Assembly (NCBI RefSeq): GCF_010726955.1
Contig: NZ_AP022603.1
Coordinates: 248,001 to 312,000 of the forward strand
Direction: 5' to 3'
Source: Mycolicibacterium fallax
GTDB lineage: Bacteria; Actinomycetota; Actinomycetes; Mycobacteriales; Mycobacteriaceae
DNA length: 64,000 nt
Shown one piece after another: positions 18,783-27,906 of this stretch. Below the pieces are notes generated by a model. That model was given only the letters and a program-made list of their open reading frames with translations. It was not told the DNA's origin and did no database searches. The translations under genes were made by a program, and so were the position numbers. How positions within the stretch are numbered: the stretch's first letter is position 1; each line of letters opens with the position of its first letter.

Positions 18783-20126
18783 ATGCCGATCGAAGCCTGG
18801 ATTGCCATCGCCGTCATCGCGGTCCTGACCATCACCGTGCTGATCGTCGGGCTGGTGCGTTACCGCAGCCGGACGATCAGCCTGACCGCCCCCGAGGACG
18901 CCGACAAGCAGCTCGATCGCTCCGGCGGCTACGCCGCCAAATCGGGCATCAGCTTCAGCGAGGGCGGCACCGCGACGCTCGACCCGACCGGGCTGCCGGG
19001 CGTCGGCGACGATGCGGCCGTCCCGCGCGACGCCCCCAAGCGCACGATTTCCGAGGTCAAGCTGCCCGAGCCGGAGGCTGAAGCACCCCAGGTTGAGGTT
19101 GACGTCGCTGAGGTCGCGGCCCCCGAGGCCGACGCCGTGGTCGCCGAGCCCGAACCGGTCGCCGAGCCGGAGCCCGCGCCGTCGGCCCCGGAGCTGGACA
19201 CCATCGCGCCCACCGAGGGCCGGCTGGACCGGCTGCGCGGCCGGCTGGCCAAGTCGCAGAACGCGCTGGGCAAGAGCGTGCTCGGCCTACTCGGCGCCGG
19301 CGATCTCGACGAGGACTCCTGGCAGGACGTCGAGGACACCCTGCTGATCGCCGACCTGGGCCCGACGGTCACCGCTGCGGTGATGGACGAGCTGCGGGCC
19401 AAGTTCGCCGCCAGCGGCGCCCGGACCGGTGCGGAGGCCCGGCAGGTGCTGCGCGACGCGCTGATCGGGCAGCTGCACCCCGAGTTCAACCGCTCGATTC
19501 GGGCGTTGCCGCATGCCGACGCGCCCTCGGTGCTGCTGGTGGTCGGGGTCAACGGCACCGGCAAGACCACCACCGTCGGCAAGCTGGCCCGGGTGCTGGT
19601 CGCCGACGGCCGCCGGGTCGTGCTCGGCGCCGCCGACACCTTCCGCGCGGCGGCCGCCGACCAGCTGCAGTCCTGGGCGTCGCGGGTGGGCGCCGAGGTG
19701 GTGCGCGGCGCAGAGGGCGCCGACCCGGCCTCGGTCGCCTTTGACGCCGTCGACAAGGGCATCGAGGCCGGCGCCGATGTGGTGCTGGTCGACACCGCGG
19801 GCCGGCTGCACACCAAGACCGGCCTGATGGACGAGCTGGGCAAGGTCAAGCGGGTGGTCGAGAAGCGCGCCGTGGTCGACGAGGTGCTGCTGGTGCTCGA
19901 CGCCACCATCGGCCAGAACGGGCTGGCGCAGGCGAAGGTGTTCTCCGAGGTCGTCGACATCACCGGGGTGGTGCTGACCAAGCTCGACGGCACCGCCAAG
20001 GGCGGCATCGTGTTCCGGGTGCAGCAGGACCTCGGCGTACCGGTGAAGCTGGTCGGACTGGGCGAGGGGCCCGACGATCTGGCCCCGTTCGAGCCAACGG
20101 CGTTTGTCGACGCACTGCTGGGCTGA
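18783..20126 (+). CDS. ftsY: Signal recognition particle receptor FtsY
   Basis: A 447-residue SRP receptor GTPase. It has an N-terminal hydrophobic helix (about 4-24), an acidic Glu/Pro/Ala-rich linker (about 90-145), the N domain, and the G domain: P-loop GVNGTGKTT near 255-263, DTFRAAAADQL, DTAGRL and TKLDGTAKGG. It docks ribosomes bound by Ffh at the membrane. The TM helix is characteristic of actinobacterial FtsY. The last codons lie inside a 27-bp sequence that is repeated 52 bp downstream. Confidence 0.96.
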   Translation: MPIEAWIAIAVIAVLTITVLIVGLVRYRSRTISLTAPEDADKQLDRSGGYAAKSGISFSEGGTATLDPTGLPGVGDDAAVPRDAPKRTISEVKLPEPEAEAPQVEVDVAEVAAPEADAVVAEPEPVAEPEPAPSAPELDTIAPTEGRLDRLRGRLAKSQNALGKSVLGLLGAGDLDEDSWQDVEDTLLIADLGPTVTAAVMDELRAKFAASGARTGAEARQVLRDALIGQLHPEFNRSIRALPHADAPSVLLVVGVNGTGKTTTVGKLARVLVADGRRVVLGAADTFRAAAADQLQSWASRVGAEVVRGAEGADPASVAFDAVDKGIEAGADVVLVDTAGRLHTKTGLMDELGKVKRVVEKRAVVDEVLLVLDATIGQNGLAQAKVFSEVVDITGVVLTKLDGTAKGGIVFRVQQDLGVPVKLVGLGEGPDDLAPFEPTAFVDALLG

Positions 20127-20190
20127 GCGCGAAGCGCGAGGCCCATGCGGTGCGCATGTCACTGCACTGCTGGGCTGAGCGCGAAGCGCG
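20112..20190. repeat. 27-bp direct repeat covering the ftsY 3' end
   Basis: An exact 27-bp sequence occurs at 20112-20138 and 20164-20190. The first copy encodes the last ftsY codons and its TGA; the second lies in the 67-bp gap before the fdhF stop. Each copy ends in a small CGCG-AAG-CGCG hairpin. Between them sits a perfect CATGCG-GTG-CGCATG hairpin (20144-20158). The fdhD-fdhF pair is inserted immediately beyond. It looks like a duplication scar from a rearrangement. Confidence 0.7.
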
Positions 20191-20193
20191 CGG

Positions 20194-22584
20194 CTATTGC
20201 CCGGCGGGGGTGACCCGGATGTGGATGCTCTTGGCCAGCGGCTGGTCGCTCTGCGCGCTGTAGTCGGAGTGCCCGATCAGCACGTTCATTTCCGGCATGT
20301 AGCCGGCGGCGCTGCCCTTCGGGGTGTCGTAGGCGATGGCGCGGTAGGACCGGAGCGCGCGCTGCGAGCCGTCCTTGGACGTCGAGACGATGTCGACCAG
20401 CGCGCCGTCGGCGATCCCGCGGGCGGCCATGTCCGCCGGGTTCAGGAAGATCAGCTCGCGAATGTTCTTGACGCCGCGGTAGCGGTCGTTGTTCGAGTAG
20501 ATGGTGGTGTTCCACTGGTCGTGGGAGCGCATGGTCTGCAACACCAGCATGTCCGGCTCGGGCGGGTGGGCCGCGGTGGCCAGCGGTGCGTGCGAGAACT
20601 GCGCCCGCCCCGACGCCGTCGCGAACACCCGCTCCCGGGCCGGCTGCGGGATCCGGAACCCGGTCGGGTTCTTGATCAGGTCGTTGAACCCGGCGAATCC
20701 GGGCAGCACGACGGCCATGTCGTCGCGGATCCGGTCGTAGTTCGCGACGTACTCCTCCCACGGTGTGGTGCTGTCCGGCAGGGTGGCCCGGGCCATCCGG
20801 GCGATGATCTCCGGCTCGGACAGCAGCGCTTCGGACGCCGGTTTCTTCTTGCCGTAGGACACGTGCACCATGCTCATGGCGTCCTCGACGGTCTGCCCCT
20901 GTGGCCCGTCGCGCTGGATGTCGATCTCGGTGCGGCCCAGGCAGGGCAGGATCAGCGCCTTGCGGCCGTGCACCAGGTGGCTGCGGTTCAGCTTGGTGCT
21001 GACCTGCACGGTCAGCGCGCAGCGCGACAGCGCCTCGGCGGTGTAGTCGGTGTCCGGGGCGGCCAGCACGAAGTTGCCGCCCAGGGCGATGAACACCGCG
21101 ACGTCCCCGCGGTGCATCGCCTCGATGCTGCCGACGGTGTCCAGGCCGGGAGTGCGCGGCGCGGTGATGCCGTGATGCGCGTCGAGCGCGTCGAGCAGGG
21201 CGGCGGGCGAGTGGTGGTTGATCCCGCAGGTCCGGTTGCCCTGCACGTTGCTGTGCCCGCGCACCGGAGCCGGCCCGGCGCCGGGCCGGCCGATGTTGCC
21301 GCGCAGCAGCAGCACGTTCATGAATTCCCGGATCATGTCCACGGCGTGCTCGTGCTGGGCCACGCCCAGGCACCAGCTGACGATCGTCCGGCCCGCCCGC
21401 AGGTAGAGCTCGCCGGCCTGGCGCAGCTGCGCCTCGCCGAGCCCGGAGGCGGCGACCAGTTCGTCCCAGCCGGTGGCCTGCACCAGGGCCCGGTACTCCT
21501 CGAGACCGACGGTGTGTTCGGCCAGGAACTCGCGGTCCAGCGCGGTCGGGTCGGTGTCGGCGGCCTCGAACACCACCTTGGCGATTGCCCGCATCAGGGC
21601 CATGTCCCCGCCGGGGGCGACCTGCAGGTCCAGCGACCCGGTTTGGCTGGACCGGAACAGCGCCATGTCCAGGAAGTCGTGCGGGACGATTGTTTTGGTG
21701 GAGGCGACCTCTACCAGCGGGTTCACGTGCACCACCTGGGCGCCGCTGCGCACCATGGCGGCCAGTGTGGTGAGCATCCGCGGAGCGTTGGACGCGGCGT
21801 TGACGCCGAGCAGGAACAGCAGGTCGGCCTCGGCCCAGTCCTGGACGTCGGTGGTGCCCTTGCCGGTGCCGATCGACGCGGTCAGCGCGCGGCCGGACGC
21901 CTCGTGGCACATGTTGGAGCAGTCCGGCATGTTGTTGGTGCCGAATTCCCGCATGAACAGCTGGTAGATGTAGCTGGACTCGTTGCTGAGCCGGCCGGAG
22001 GTGTAGAACGTCGCCGCGTCCGGGGTCGGCAGCCCGCGCAGTTCCTCGCCGATCAGCGCGAACGCCGCATCCCAGGAGATCGGCACATACCTGTCCAGTT
22101 CGGCGTCGTAGACCATCGGGTCGGTCAGCCGACCGGCGTCCTCCAGCTCGAAGTCGGTCCACTGGGCCAGCTCGGTGACGGTGTGCGCGGCGAAGAACCA
22201 CGGCCCGACCCGCTTGTGTGTCATCTCCCAGGTGACGTGCTTGATGCCGTTCTCGCAGATGTCCAGCAGCAGGCCGTCCTGGTCGTCGGGCCACGCGCAG
22301 CCCGGGCAGTCGTAGCCGCGGATCGGGTGGTTCATCTGCACGAGGGCCTTCGGTCCGGCGATCGGCAGCCGCTGCCGCGCGATCACCTTGCCCACCGACA
22401 GCGCCGCGCCCCAGGCGGCGGCGGGGTGCCGGTAGGGCTGCTGGGACCAGTCGCGATCGGTCACCGGACCGTAGCCGCCCTGCCGGGGTTGCCGGGCCAT
22501 CAGGCCGGGGGCCGGGCCGGCCGGTTCGGGGCGCTGACCGTCGGCCGCGTCCGGGCCGTTGGCGTTGTGCTGAGTGTCGGTCAT
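20194..22584 (-). CDS. fdhF: Molybdopterin oxidoreductase alpha subunit, FdhF/YdeP type
   Basis: A 796-residue molybdopterin-dependent oxidoreductase of the formate-dehydrogenase-like YdeP subgroup. The N-terminal GYDCPGCAWPD (C93, C96) and later CSNMCHEASG are typical of that subgroup. The C-terminal cofactor domain ends with a MPEMNVLIGHSDYSAQSDQPLAKSI region. An ATG at 22584 follows a GAAGGAC ribosome site. It lies 11 bp after fdhD, whose product sulfurates the cofactor of such enzymes. M. tuberculosis carries the homologous pair (Rv2900c-Rv2899c) between the DUF2469 gene and yraN; here it is between ftsY and amt, on the opposite strand. Formate as substrate is not proven for this subgroup. 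Confidence 0.88.
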   Translation of the reverse strand: MTDTQHNANGPDAADGQRPEPAGPAPGLMARQPRQGGYGPVTDRDWSQQPYRHPAAAWGAALSVGKVIARQRLPIAGPKALVQMNHPIRGYDCPGCAWPDDQDGLLLDICENGIKHVTWEMTHKRVGPWFFAAHTVTELAQWTDFELEDAGRLTDPMVYDAELDRYVPISWDAAFALIGEELRGLPTPDAATFYTSGRLSNESSYIYQLFMREFGTNNMPDCSNMCHEASGRALTASIGTGKGTTDVQDWAEADLLFLLGVNAASNAPRMLTTLAAMVRSGAQVVHVNPLVEVASTKTIVPHDFLDMALFRSSQTGSLDLQVAPGGDMALMRAIAKVVFEAADTDPTALDREFLAEHTVGLEEYRALVQATGWDELVAASGLGEAQLRQAGELYLRAGRTIVSWCLGVAQHEHAVDMIREFMNVLLLRGNIGRPGAGPAPVRGHSNVQGNRTCGINHHSPAALLDALDAHHGITAPRTPGLDTVGSIEAMHRGDVAVFIALGGNFVLAAPDTDYTAEALSRCALTVQVSTKLNRSHLVHGRKALILPCLGRTEIDIQRDGPQGQTVEDAMSMVHVSYGKKKPASEALLSEPEIIARMARATLPDSTTPWEEYVANYDRIRDDMAVVLPGFAGFNDLIKNPTGFRIPQPARERVFATASGRAQFSHAPLATAAHPPEPDMLVLQTMRSHDQWNTTIYSNNDRYRGVKNIRELIFLNPADMAARGIADGALVDIVSTSKDGSQRALRSYRAIAYDTPKGSAAGYMPEMNVLIGHSDYSAQSDQPLAKSIHIRVTPAGQ

Positions 22585-22595
22585 GTCGGTGTCCT

Positions 22596-23462
22596 TCAGC
22601 TCGCCCGACTGTGGTCGGCCGGGGCGTCGGTGCGGATGCGGTCCGGGTGGGTGTAGACGTTCATCGAATCGCCGCGCAGGAACCCCACCAGGGTGAGGCC
22701 GGTCGCGTCGGCCAGTTCCACCGCCAGCGAGGACGGTGCCGACACCGCGGCCAGCATCGGCACCCCGGCCATCACCGCCTTCTGAGCGAGCTCGAAACTC
22801 GCCCGGCCGGAGACCATCAGCACCGTGGCGCGCAGCGGCAACCGATCGGCGAGCACCGCCCACCCGATCACTTTGTCGACGGCGTTGTGCCGCCCGACGT
22901 CCTCGCGAAGCACCAGCAATTCGCCGCTGTCGGCGTCGAACAGGGCTGCGGCGTGCAGCCCGCCGGTCTTGTCGAACACCGCCTGCCGGGCGCGCAACTG
23001 CTCGGGGAAGGTGGTCAGCACGGCGGCGTCCAGCTCGGCGGGGTCCTCGGCCAGCCGGTAGCGCGACACCGTCTCGATCTCCTCGATGCTGGACTTACCG
23101 CACAGCCCGCAGGCGCTGGTGGTCAGGAATCGCCGGGACAGTTCCGGGGCGGGGGCGGCCACGCCGGATGCCAGGGTGACCTCGAGGATGTTGTAGGTGT
23201 TGGCCGCACCGCCGGATCCGGGGCCACCGCAGTGCATGGCCCGGTGCAGCTGCTCGCCGCGGCTGATCACGCCCTCGGAGACCAGGAAACCGGCGGCCAG
23301 CTCGACGTCATGGCCGGGGGTGCGCATGGTGATGGCGAGTTGGGCGTGGTTGACCCGGATTTCCAGCGGCTCCTCGACGGCCAGCAGGTCGGCCCGGCGG
23401 CGCCGCTCGGCGTCGCCGACGACGATTCTGGTGACCGGATGTCGCGCCGTGATGCGGCCCAT
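22596..23462 (-). CDS. fdhD: Formate dehydrogenase accessory sulfurtransferase FdhD
   Basis: A 288-residue protein that transfers sulfur from the cysteine desulfurase to the molybdenum cofactor of formate dehydrogenases. The catalytic CxxC is C118-G-L-C121 in [12 protein letters not shown]. The nucleotide-binding C-terminal region has [17 protein letters not shown] near 195-210 and [14 protein letters not shown] near 235-250. First gene of a two-gene operon with fdhF. A leaderless -10 (TAGCCT) lies 6 nt upstream. Confidence 0.95.
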   Translation of the reverse strand: MGRITARHPVTRIVVGDAERRRRADLLAVEEPLEIRVNHAQLAITMRTPGHDVELAAGFLVSEGVISRGEQLHRAMHCGGPGSGGAANTYNILEVTLASGVAAPAPELSRRFLTTSACGLCGKSSIEEIETVSRYRLAEDPAELDAAVLTTFPEQLRARQAVFDKTGGLHAAALFDADSGELLVLREDVGRHNAVDKVIGWAVLADRLPLRATVLMVSGRASFELAQKAVMAGVPMLAAVSAPSSLAVELADATGLTLVGFLRGDSMNVYTHPDRIRTDAPADHSRAS

Positions 23463-23468
23463 GGTCTG

Positions 23469-23474
23469 AGGCTA
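23469..23474 (-). promoter_or_regulatory. leaderless promoter -10 for fdhD
   Basis: TAGCCT on the minus strand lies 6 nt before the fdhD ATG. It faces away from the amt control region in a 216-bp divergent gap. Confidence 0.45.
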
Positions 23475-23541
23475 CCGCCGGGGCCCGACGGCCACGGCCG
23501 GACCGCCAACTCGCGGCCCGGCCGCGCCGGGCCGCCGGCGC

Positions 23542-23557
23542 GTAACAACGCCGAAAC
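23542..23557 (+). promoter_or_regulatory. GlnR box upstream of amt
   Basis: GTAACAACGCCGAAAC matches the actinobacterial GlnR consensus gTnAC-n6-GaAAC exactly, in an otherwise GC-rich gap 121 bp before amt. GlnR activates amt-glnB-glnD under nitrogen limitation in mycobacteria. Confidence 0.75.
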
Positions 23558-23573
23558 GCGGGGCGGGCATCCA

Positions 23574-23589
23574 TTCACACCGGTGAAAC
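23574..23589 (+). promoter_or_regulatory. second, weaker GlnR-like box upstream of amt
   Basis: TTCAC-n6-GAAAC, 32 bp downstream of the first box (about three helical turns). The first half site is degenerate and the second perfect. Confidence 0.45.
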
Positions 23590-23678
23590 ACGGGAGAACC
23601 ACGGGGGAAACCCGGGCGCACGAACCTTTGCGGGAGGCCGATCACGTCGGCGTAGGTTTCCAAGGAGGTTTGGCCAAA

Positions 23679-25034
23679 GTGCTACCTGATACCGCGTTCG
23701 CACCATTCGGGCCGGGGGGCCTGAGCACGGGCGACACCGCCTGGGTGCTCGTCTCGGCCGCCCTGGTGCTGCTGATGACCCCGGCGCTGGCGTTCTTCTA
23801 CGGCGGCCTGTCTCGGCAGAAGTCCGTTCTCAACATGATGATGATGTCGTTCGGCTCGATCGGCGTGGTCGGCATCATCTACGTGCTGTGGGGCTATTCG
23901 ATGTCGTTCTCCTCCACCCACACCGGGGGATCGGATATCGGCGGCGTCTTTGACAACCCGTTCTCGCTGTTCGGGCTGACCCAACTGACTCAGACCCGCG
24001 AGATCGACGGCCAGCAGGCCTTCGTCGCCGGCGGATTCGGCACCGTGCCGGCGATCGTCTGGGTCGCGTTCCAGCTGACCTTCGCCGTCATCACCGTGGC
24101 GCTGATCAGTGGCGCGGTCGCCGAGCGGATGCGGTTCGGCACCTGGCTGGCATTCGGCGGCATCTGGGTGACCCTGGTGTATTTCCCGCTGGCCCACATG
24201 GTTTGGGGCGGCGGTCTGCTCTCGGGCAGTGAGAACAGCATCGCCGCATGGCTTTTCGGGACCACGACGGCGCAGGACGGCACGGTCACCGCGAACGTCG
24301 CCCCGATCGACTTCGCCGGCGGCACGGTGGTGCACATCAACGCGGGCATGGCCGCGCTGGTGCTGGCCGTTCTGCTGGGCCGGCGCACCGGGTTCGGCCG
24401 GATCGTGTTCCGTCCGCACAACATTCCGTTCGTGATGCTCGGCGCGGCGCTGCTGTGGTTCGGCTGGTTCGGCTTCAACGTCGGCTCCGAGGGCGCGGCG
24501 AACATGCACGCCGGGCTGGTGTGGATCAACACCACCGTCGCGACCGCCGCGGCGATGCTGGGCTGGCTGGTGGTGGAGCGGATCCGCGACGGCCACGCCA
24601 CCAGCGTCGGTGCCGCCTCGGGCATCGTTGCCGGACTGGTCGCGATCACCCCGGCCTGCGGGTCGCTGTCGCCGATCGGCGCGATCGGGCTCGGCGCGGT
24701 CGCCGGTGCGCTGTCCTCGCTGGCGATCGCGCTGAAGTACAAGCTCGGCTACGACGACTCGCTCGACGTCGTCGGCGTGCACCTGGTCGCCGGGTTGTGG
24801 GGCACCGTGGCGATCGGGTTGCTGGCCACCGACACCGGGTTGTTCTACGGCGGTGGCATCCGGCAGCTGGTGGTGCAGTTGGTGATCGCGCTGGCCGCGT
24901 TGCTGTTCACCGCCGTCCTGACGATTGTCATCGCGTTTATCGTTAAACCCCTGGGATGGCGGATAAGCAAGGAAGACGAGCACACCGGAATCGACGAGAC
25001 ACTCCATGCGGAAACGGCTTACGAACTCAGCTGA
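23679..25034 (+). CDS. amt: Ammonium transporter Amt
   Basis: A 451-residue Amt/MEP/Rh ammonium channel with about 11 predicted transmembrane helices. Family features include ALAFFYGGLSRQKSVLNMMM at about residues 40-59, the conserved HMVWGGG, VVHINAGMAALVLA and FNVGSEG segments, and a short cytoplasmic tail. The GTG at 23679 has an AAGGAGG ribosome site 10 nt upstream; a TTG 9 nt earlier is too close to it. GlnR boxes lie upstream. It is followed by glnB and glnD, the classical transporter/PII/uridylyltransferase order (Rv2920c-Rv2918c). Confidence 0.96.
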   Translation: MLPDTAFAPFGPGGLSTGDTAWVLVSAALVLLMTPALAFFYGGLSRQKSVLNMMMMSFGSIGVVGIIYVLWGYSMSFSSTHTGGSDIGGVFDNPFSLFGLTQLTQTREIDGQQAFVAGGFGTVPAIVWVAFQLTFAVITVALISGAVAERMRFGTWLAFGGIWVTLVYFPLAHMVWGGGLLSGSENSIAAWLFGTTTAQDGTVTANVAPIDFAGGTVVHINAGMAALVLAVLLGRRTGFGRIVFRPHNIPFVMLGAALLWFGWFGFNVGSEGAANMHAGLVWINTTVATAAAMLGWLVVERIRDGHATSVGAASGIVAGLVAITPACGSLSPIGAIGLGAVAGALSSLAIALKYKLGYDDSLDVVGVHLVAGLWGTVAIGLLATDTGLFYGGGIRQLVVQLVIALAALLFTAVLTIVIAFIVKPLGWRISKEDEHTGIDETLHAETAYELS

Positions 25035-25406
<372 letters not shown>

Positions 25407-25438
25407 CCGCAACCGGCGCGATCGAAGGGAGGCCGGAC

Positions 25439-27871
25439 ATGGCTGATGAACCCCGGGTACCCAAGCCGGCCACCGACCTGGTCGCCGCGGCGCGTCGACT
25501 CGGCGCCGGCGGTGAGCACCGGCTGGATTCGGCGGCGCTGCGCGCGGCGCTGGTCGACCTGCACGAGGTGTGGTTGACCGGCACGGCCGCCGACCTCGGC
25601 ATCACCGAATCCAGCGGGTTCGCCATCGTCGCCACCGGCGGACTGGGGCGCGGCGAAATGCTGCCGCATTCCGACCTGGATCTGCTGCTGCTGCACGACC
25701 AGATGGCCGCTGACACGGTCACCGCGGTGGCCGAGGCACTGTGGTACCCGCTGTGGGATGCCAACATTCGCGTCGACCACAGTGTGCGGACGGTCGGGGA
25801 GGCACTGACGGTGGCGAGCACCGACCTGGCCGCGGCGATGGGGCTGCTGGAGGCCCGGCACATCGCCGGCGACCCGGAATTGTCGACGCTGCTGATCCGC
25901 AACGCGCGCCGGCAGTGGCGGCTGGGCATCGCCGGGCGGTTTCCCGAGATCGTCGAGCACACCCAGGCCCGGTGGGCGCGCAGCGGCGAGATCGCGCACC
26001 GCGCCGAGCCGGACCTGAAGAACGGCCGGGGTGGGCTGCGCGACGTGCAATTGCTCACCGCGCTGGCCGCCGCCCAGCTCGCCGACGTGCACCCCGGCGC
26101 GGCCGGGGCGAGCGCGCCGGTGGGTTCGCTGGCCGACAGTCAGCGGGCATTGCTGGACGTGCGTACCGAACTGCATCGGCTGTCCGGGCGCGGCCGGGAC
26201 ACCCTGCTGGCCCAGCACGCCGACGAGATCGGCGCGGCGCTGCGTATCGGCGACCGGTTCGACCTGGCCCGCGCGCTGTCGGACGCCGGACGCACCATCG
26301 CCTATCACGTCGACGCCGGGCTGCGGACCGCCGGAAACGCGCTGCCGAAGCGGGGATTTGCCGCGCTGCGCCGGCCGATCCGTCGTCCGCTCGACGAGGG
26401 CGTGATCGAGTACAACGGCGAGGTCATGCTGGCCCGCGAGGCCCGCCCGCAGCGCGATCCCGGCCTGGTGCTGCGGGTGGCCGCGGCATCGGCGGTGACC
26501 GGCCTGCCGATGGCCGCCGCGACGCTGAACCGGTTGGCCGACTCCGCCCCGGAAATGCGCGCGCCCTGGCCGGCGTCGGCGCTGCAGGACCTGCTGGTGG
26601 TGTTGGGCACCGGGTCCTCGGCGGTGAGCACCATCGAGGCGCTGGACCGCACCGGCCTGTGGGGACGGCTGTTCCCGGAATGGGGGGCGGTGCGTGACCT
26701 GCCACCGCGCGACGTCGTGCACGTCTGGACGGTGGACCGGCACCTGGCCGAGACGGTGGCCCAGGCCGGCGCGCTGACCACCCGGGTCTCCCGCCCGGAC
26801 CTGCTGGTGCTCGGTGCGCTGCTGCACGACATCGGCAAGGGCCGGGGTGGGGACCACAGCGTGATCGGCGCGGAGCTGGCCGCGCAGATCGGCACCCGGC
26901 TGGGGCTGTGGCCCTCCGATATCGACGTGTTGGTCGACATGGTGCGATACCACCTGCTGCTGCCGGACACCGCCACCCGCCGTGACCTGGCCGATCCGGT
27001 CACCATCGCCGAGGTGGCCAACACCCTCGGCGGTGATCTGCAACTGCTGGAACTGCTGCACGCGCTGGCCGAGGCCGACGGATTGTCCACCGGACCCGGG
27101 GTGTGGGGGGACTGGAAGGCCACCCTGATCGGGGACCTGGTGCGCCGGACCCGGCTCGCGCTCGCCGGTGAACCGCTGCCGCGGGCCGACCCGATCGCCG
27201 AGCGGCACCGGGCGCTGGCCGCCGCCGACGACGAGGTGCACGTCGAGCTCGTCGACGGTGACGGGCCCGGCACCTACCGGGTGACCATCATCGCCCCGGA
27301 TCGCCGGGGCGTGCTGTCCCGGTCGGCCGGGGTGCTCGCGCTCAACGCGCTGCGGGTGCATTCGGCGTCGGTGAGCAGCGCGCACGGCAGCGCGATCGAC
27401 ACCTTCGTGGTCGCCCCGCACTTCGGCAGGCCGCCGGCGGCCGAACTGCTGCGCCAGCAACTGAGCCTGGCCATGGCCGGCGACGTGGATGTGCTGGAAC
27501 TGCTGCGCGGGCGGGCCGGGGACGGCGCCGAGCACCGGCGCGAATCGAGCACCCGGGCGGCGGTGCCGGTCAACCCGCCGACCGCGCCGCCACGAATCCT
27601 CTGGCACGACGGGCCCGACGCCGACCGCTGGCTGGTGGAGGTCCGGGCCACCGACGTCACCGGGTTGCTGGCGGAGCTGACGGCGGTGTTCGAGCGGGCC
27701 GGCGCCGATGTGGAGTGGGCCAAGGTGACGACCCTGGGCGCGTCGGTCATCGACGTGTTCAGCATCGCCGCACCCGCCGGCGCCGACCCCGCGTTGCGGC
27801 AGCGGCTGGAGGCCGACCTGTACGCGGTGCTGCCTGCGCCGCCGCCGGTGCCGGCCGCCGAACCGGAATGA
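25439..27871 (+). CDS. glnD: PII nucleotidylyltransferase / removing enzyme GlnD
   Basis: An 810-residue bifunctional enzyme that modifies and demodifies PII. The nucleotidyltransferase motif is [19 protein letters not shown] (68-86) with catalytic D79 and D81. The HD hydrolase domain has [14 protein letters not shown] near 460-474. Two ACT domains lie near 600-690 and 720-800 and sense glutamine. An AAGGGAGG ribosome site precedes the ATG. In actinobacteria GlnD adenylylates PII. Last gene of the nitrogen operon. Confidence 0.96.
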   Translation: MADEPRVPKPATDLVAAARRLGAGGEHRLDSAALRAALVDLHEVWLTGTAADLGITESSGFAIVATGGLGRGEMLPHSDLDLLLLHDQMAADTVTAVAEALWYPLWDANIRVDHSVRTVGEALTVASTDLAAAMGLLEARHIAGDPELSTLLIRNARRQWRLGIAGRFPEIVEHTQARWARSGEIAHRAEPDLKNGRGGLRDVQLLTALAAAQLADVHPGAAGASAPVGSLADSQRALLDVRTELHRLSGRGRDTLLAQHADEIGAALRIGDRFDLARALSDAGRTIAYHVDAGLRTAGNALPKRGFAALRRPIRRPLDEGVIEYNGEVMLAREARPQRDPGLVLRVAAASAVTGLPMAAATLNRLADSAPEMRAPWPASALQDLLVVLGTGSSAVSTIEALDRTGLWGRLFPEWGAVRDLPPRDVVHVWTVDRHLAETVAQAGALTTRVSRPDLLVLGALLHDIGKGRGGDHSVIGAELAAQIGTRLGLWPSDIDVLVDMVRYHLLLPDTATRRDLADPVTIAEVANTLGGDLQLLELLHALAEADGLSTGPGVWGDWKATLIGDLVRRTRLALAGEPLPRADPIAERHRALAAADDEVHVELVDGDGPGTYRVTIIAPDRRGVLSRSAGVLALNALRVHSASVSSAHGSAIDTFVVAPHFGRPPAAELLRQQLSLAMAGDVDVLELLRGRAGDGAEHRRESSTRAAVPVNPPTAPPRILWHDGPDADRWLVEVRATDVTGLLAELTAVFERAGADVEWAKVTTLGASVIDVFSIAAPAGADPALRQRLEADLYAVLPAPPPVPAAEPE

Positions 27872-27893
27872 CATGACGCCGCGGCCCTGCGGT

Positions 27894-27899
27894 TAGGCT
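27894..27899 (+). promoter_or_regulatory. leaderless promoter -10 for ffh
   Basis: TAGGCT lies 7 nt before the ffh GTG at 27907 in the 35-bp gap after glnD. Confidence 0.5.
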
Positions 27900-27906
27900 G
27901 GTCCCC

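Noticed and set aside
20197..22656. Long plus-strand frame opposite fdhF
   Set aside because: Antisense to an intact molybdopterin oxidoreductase with no recognisable motifs.
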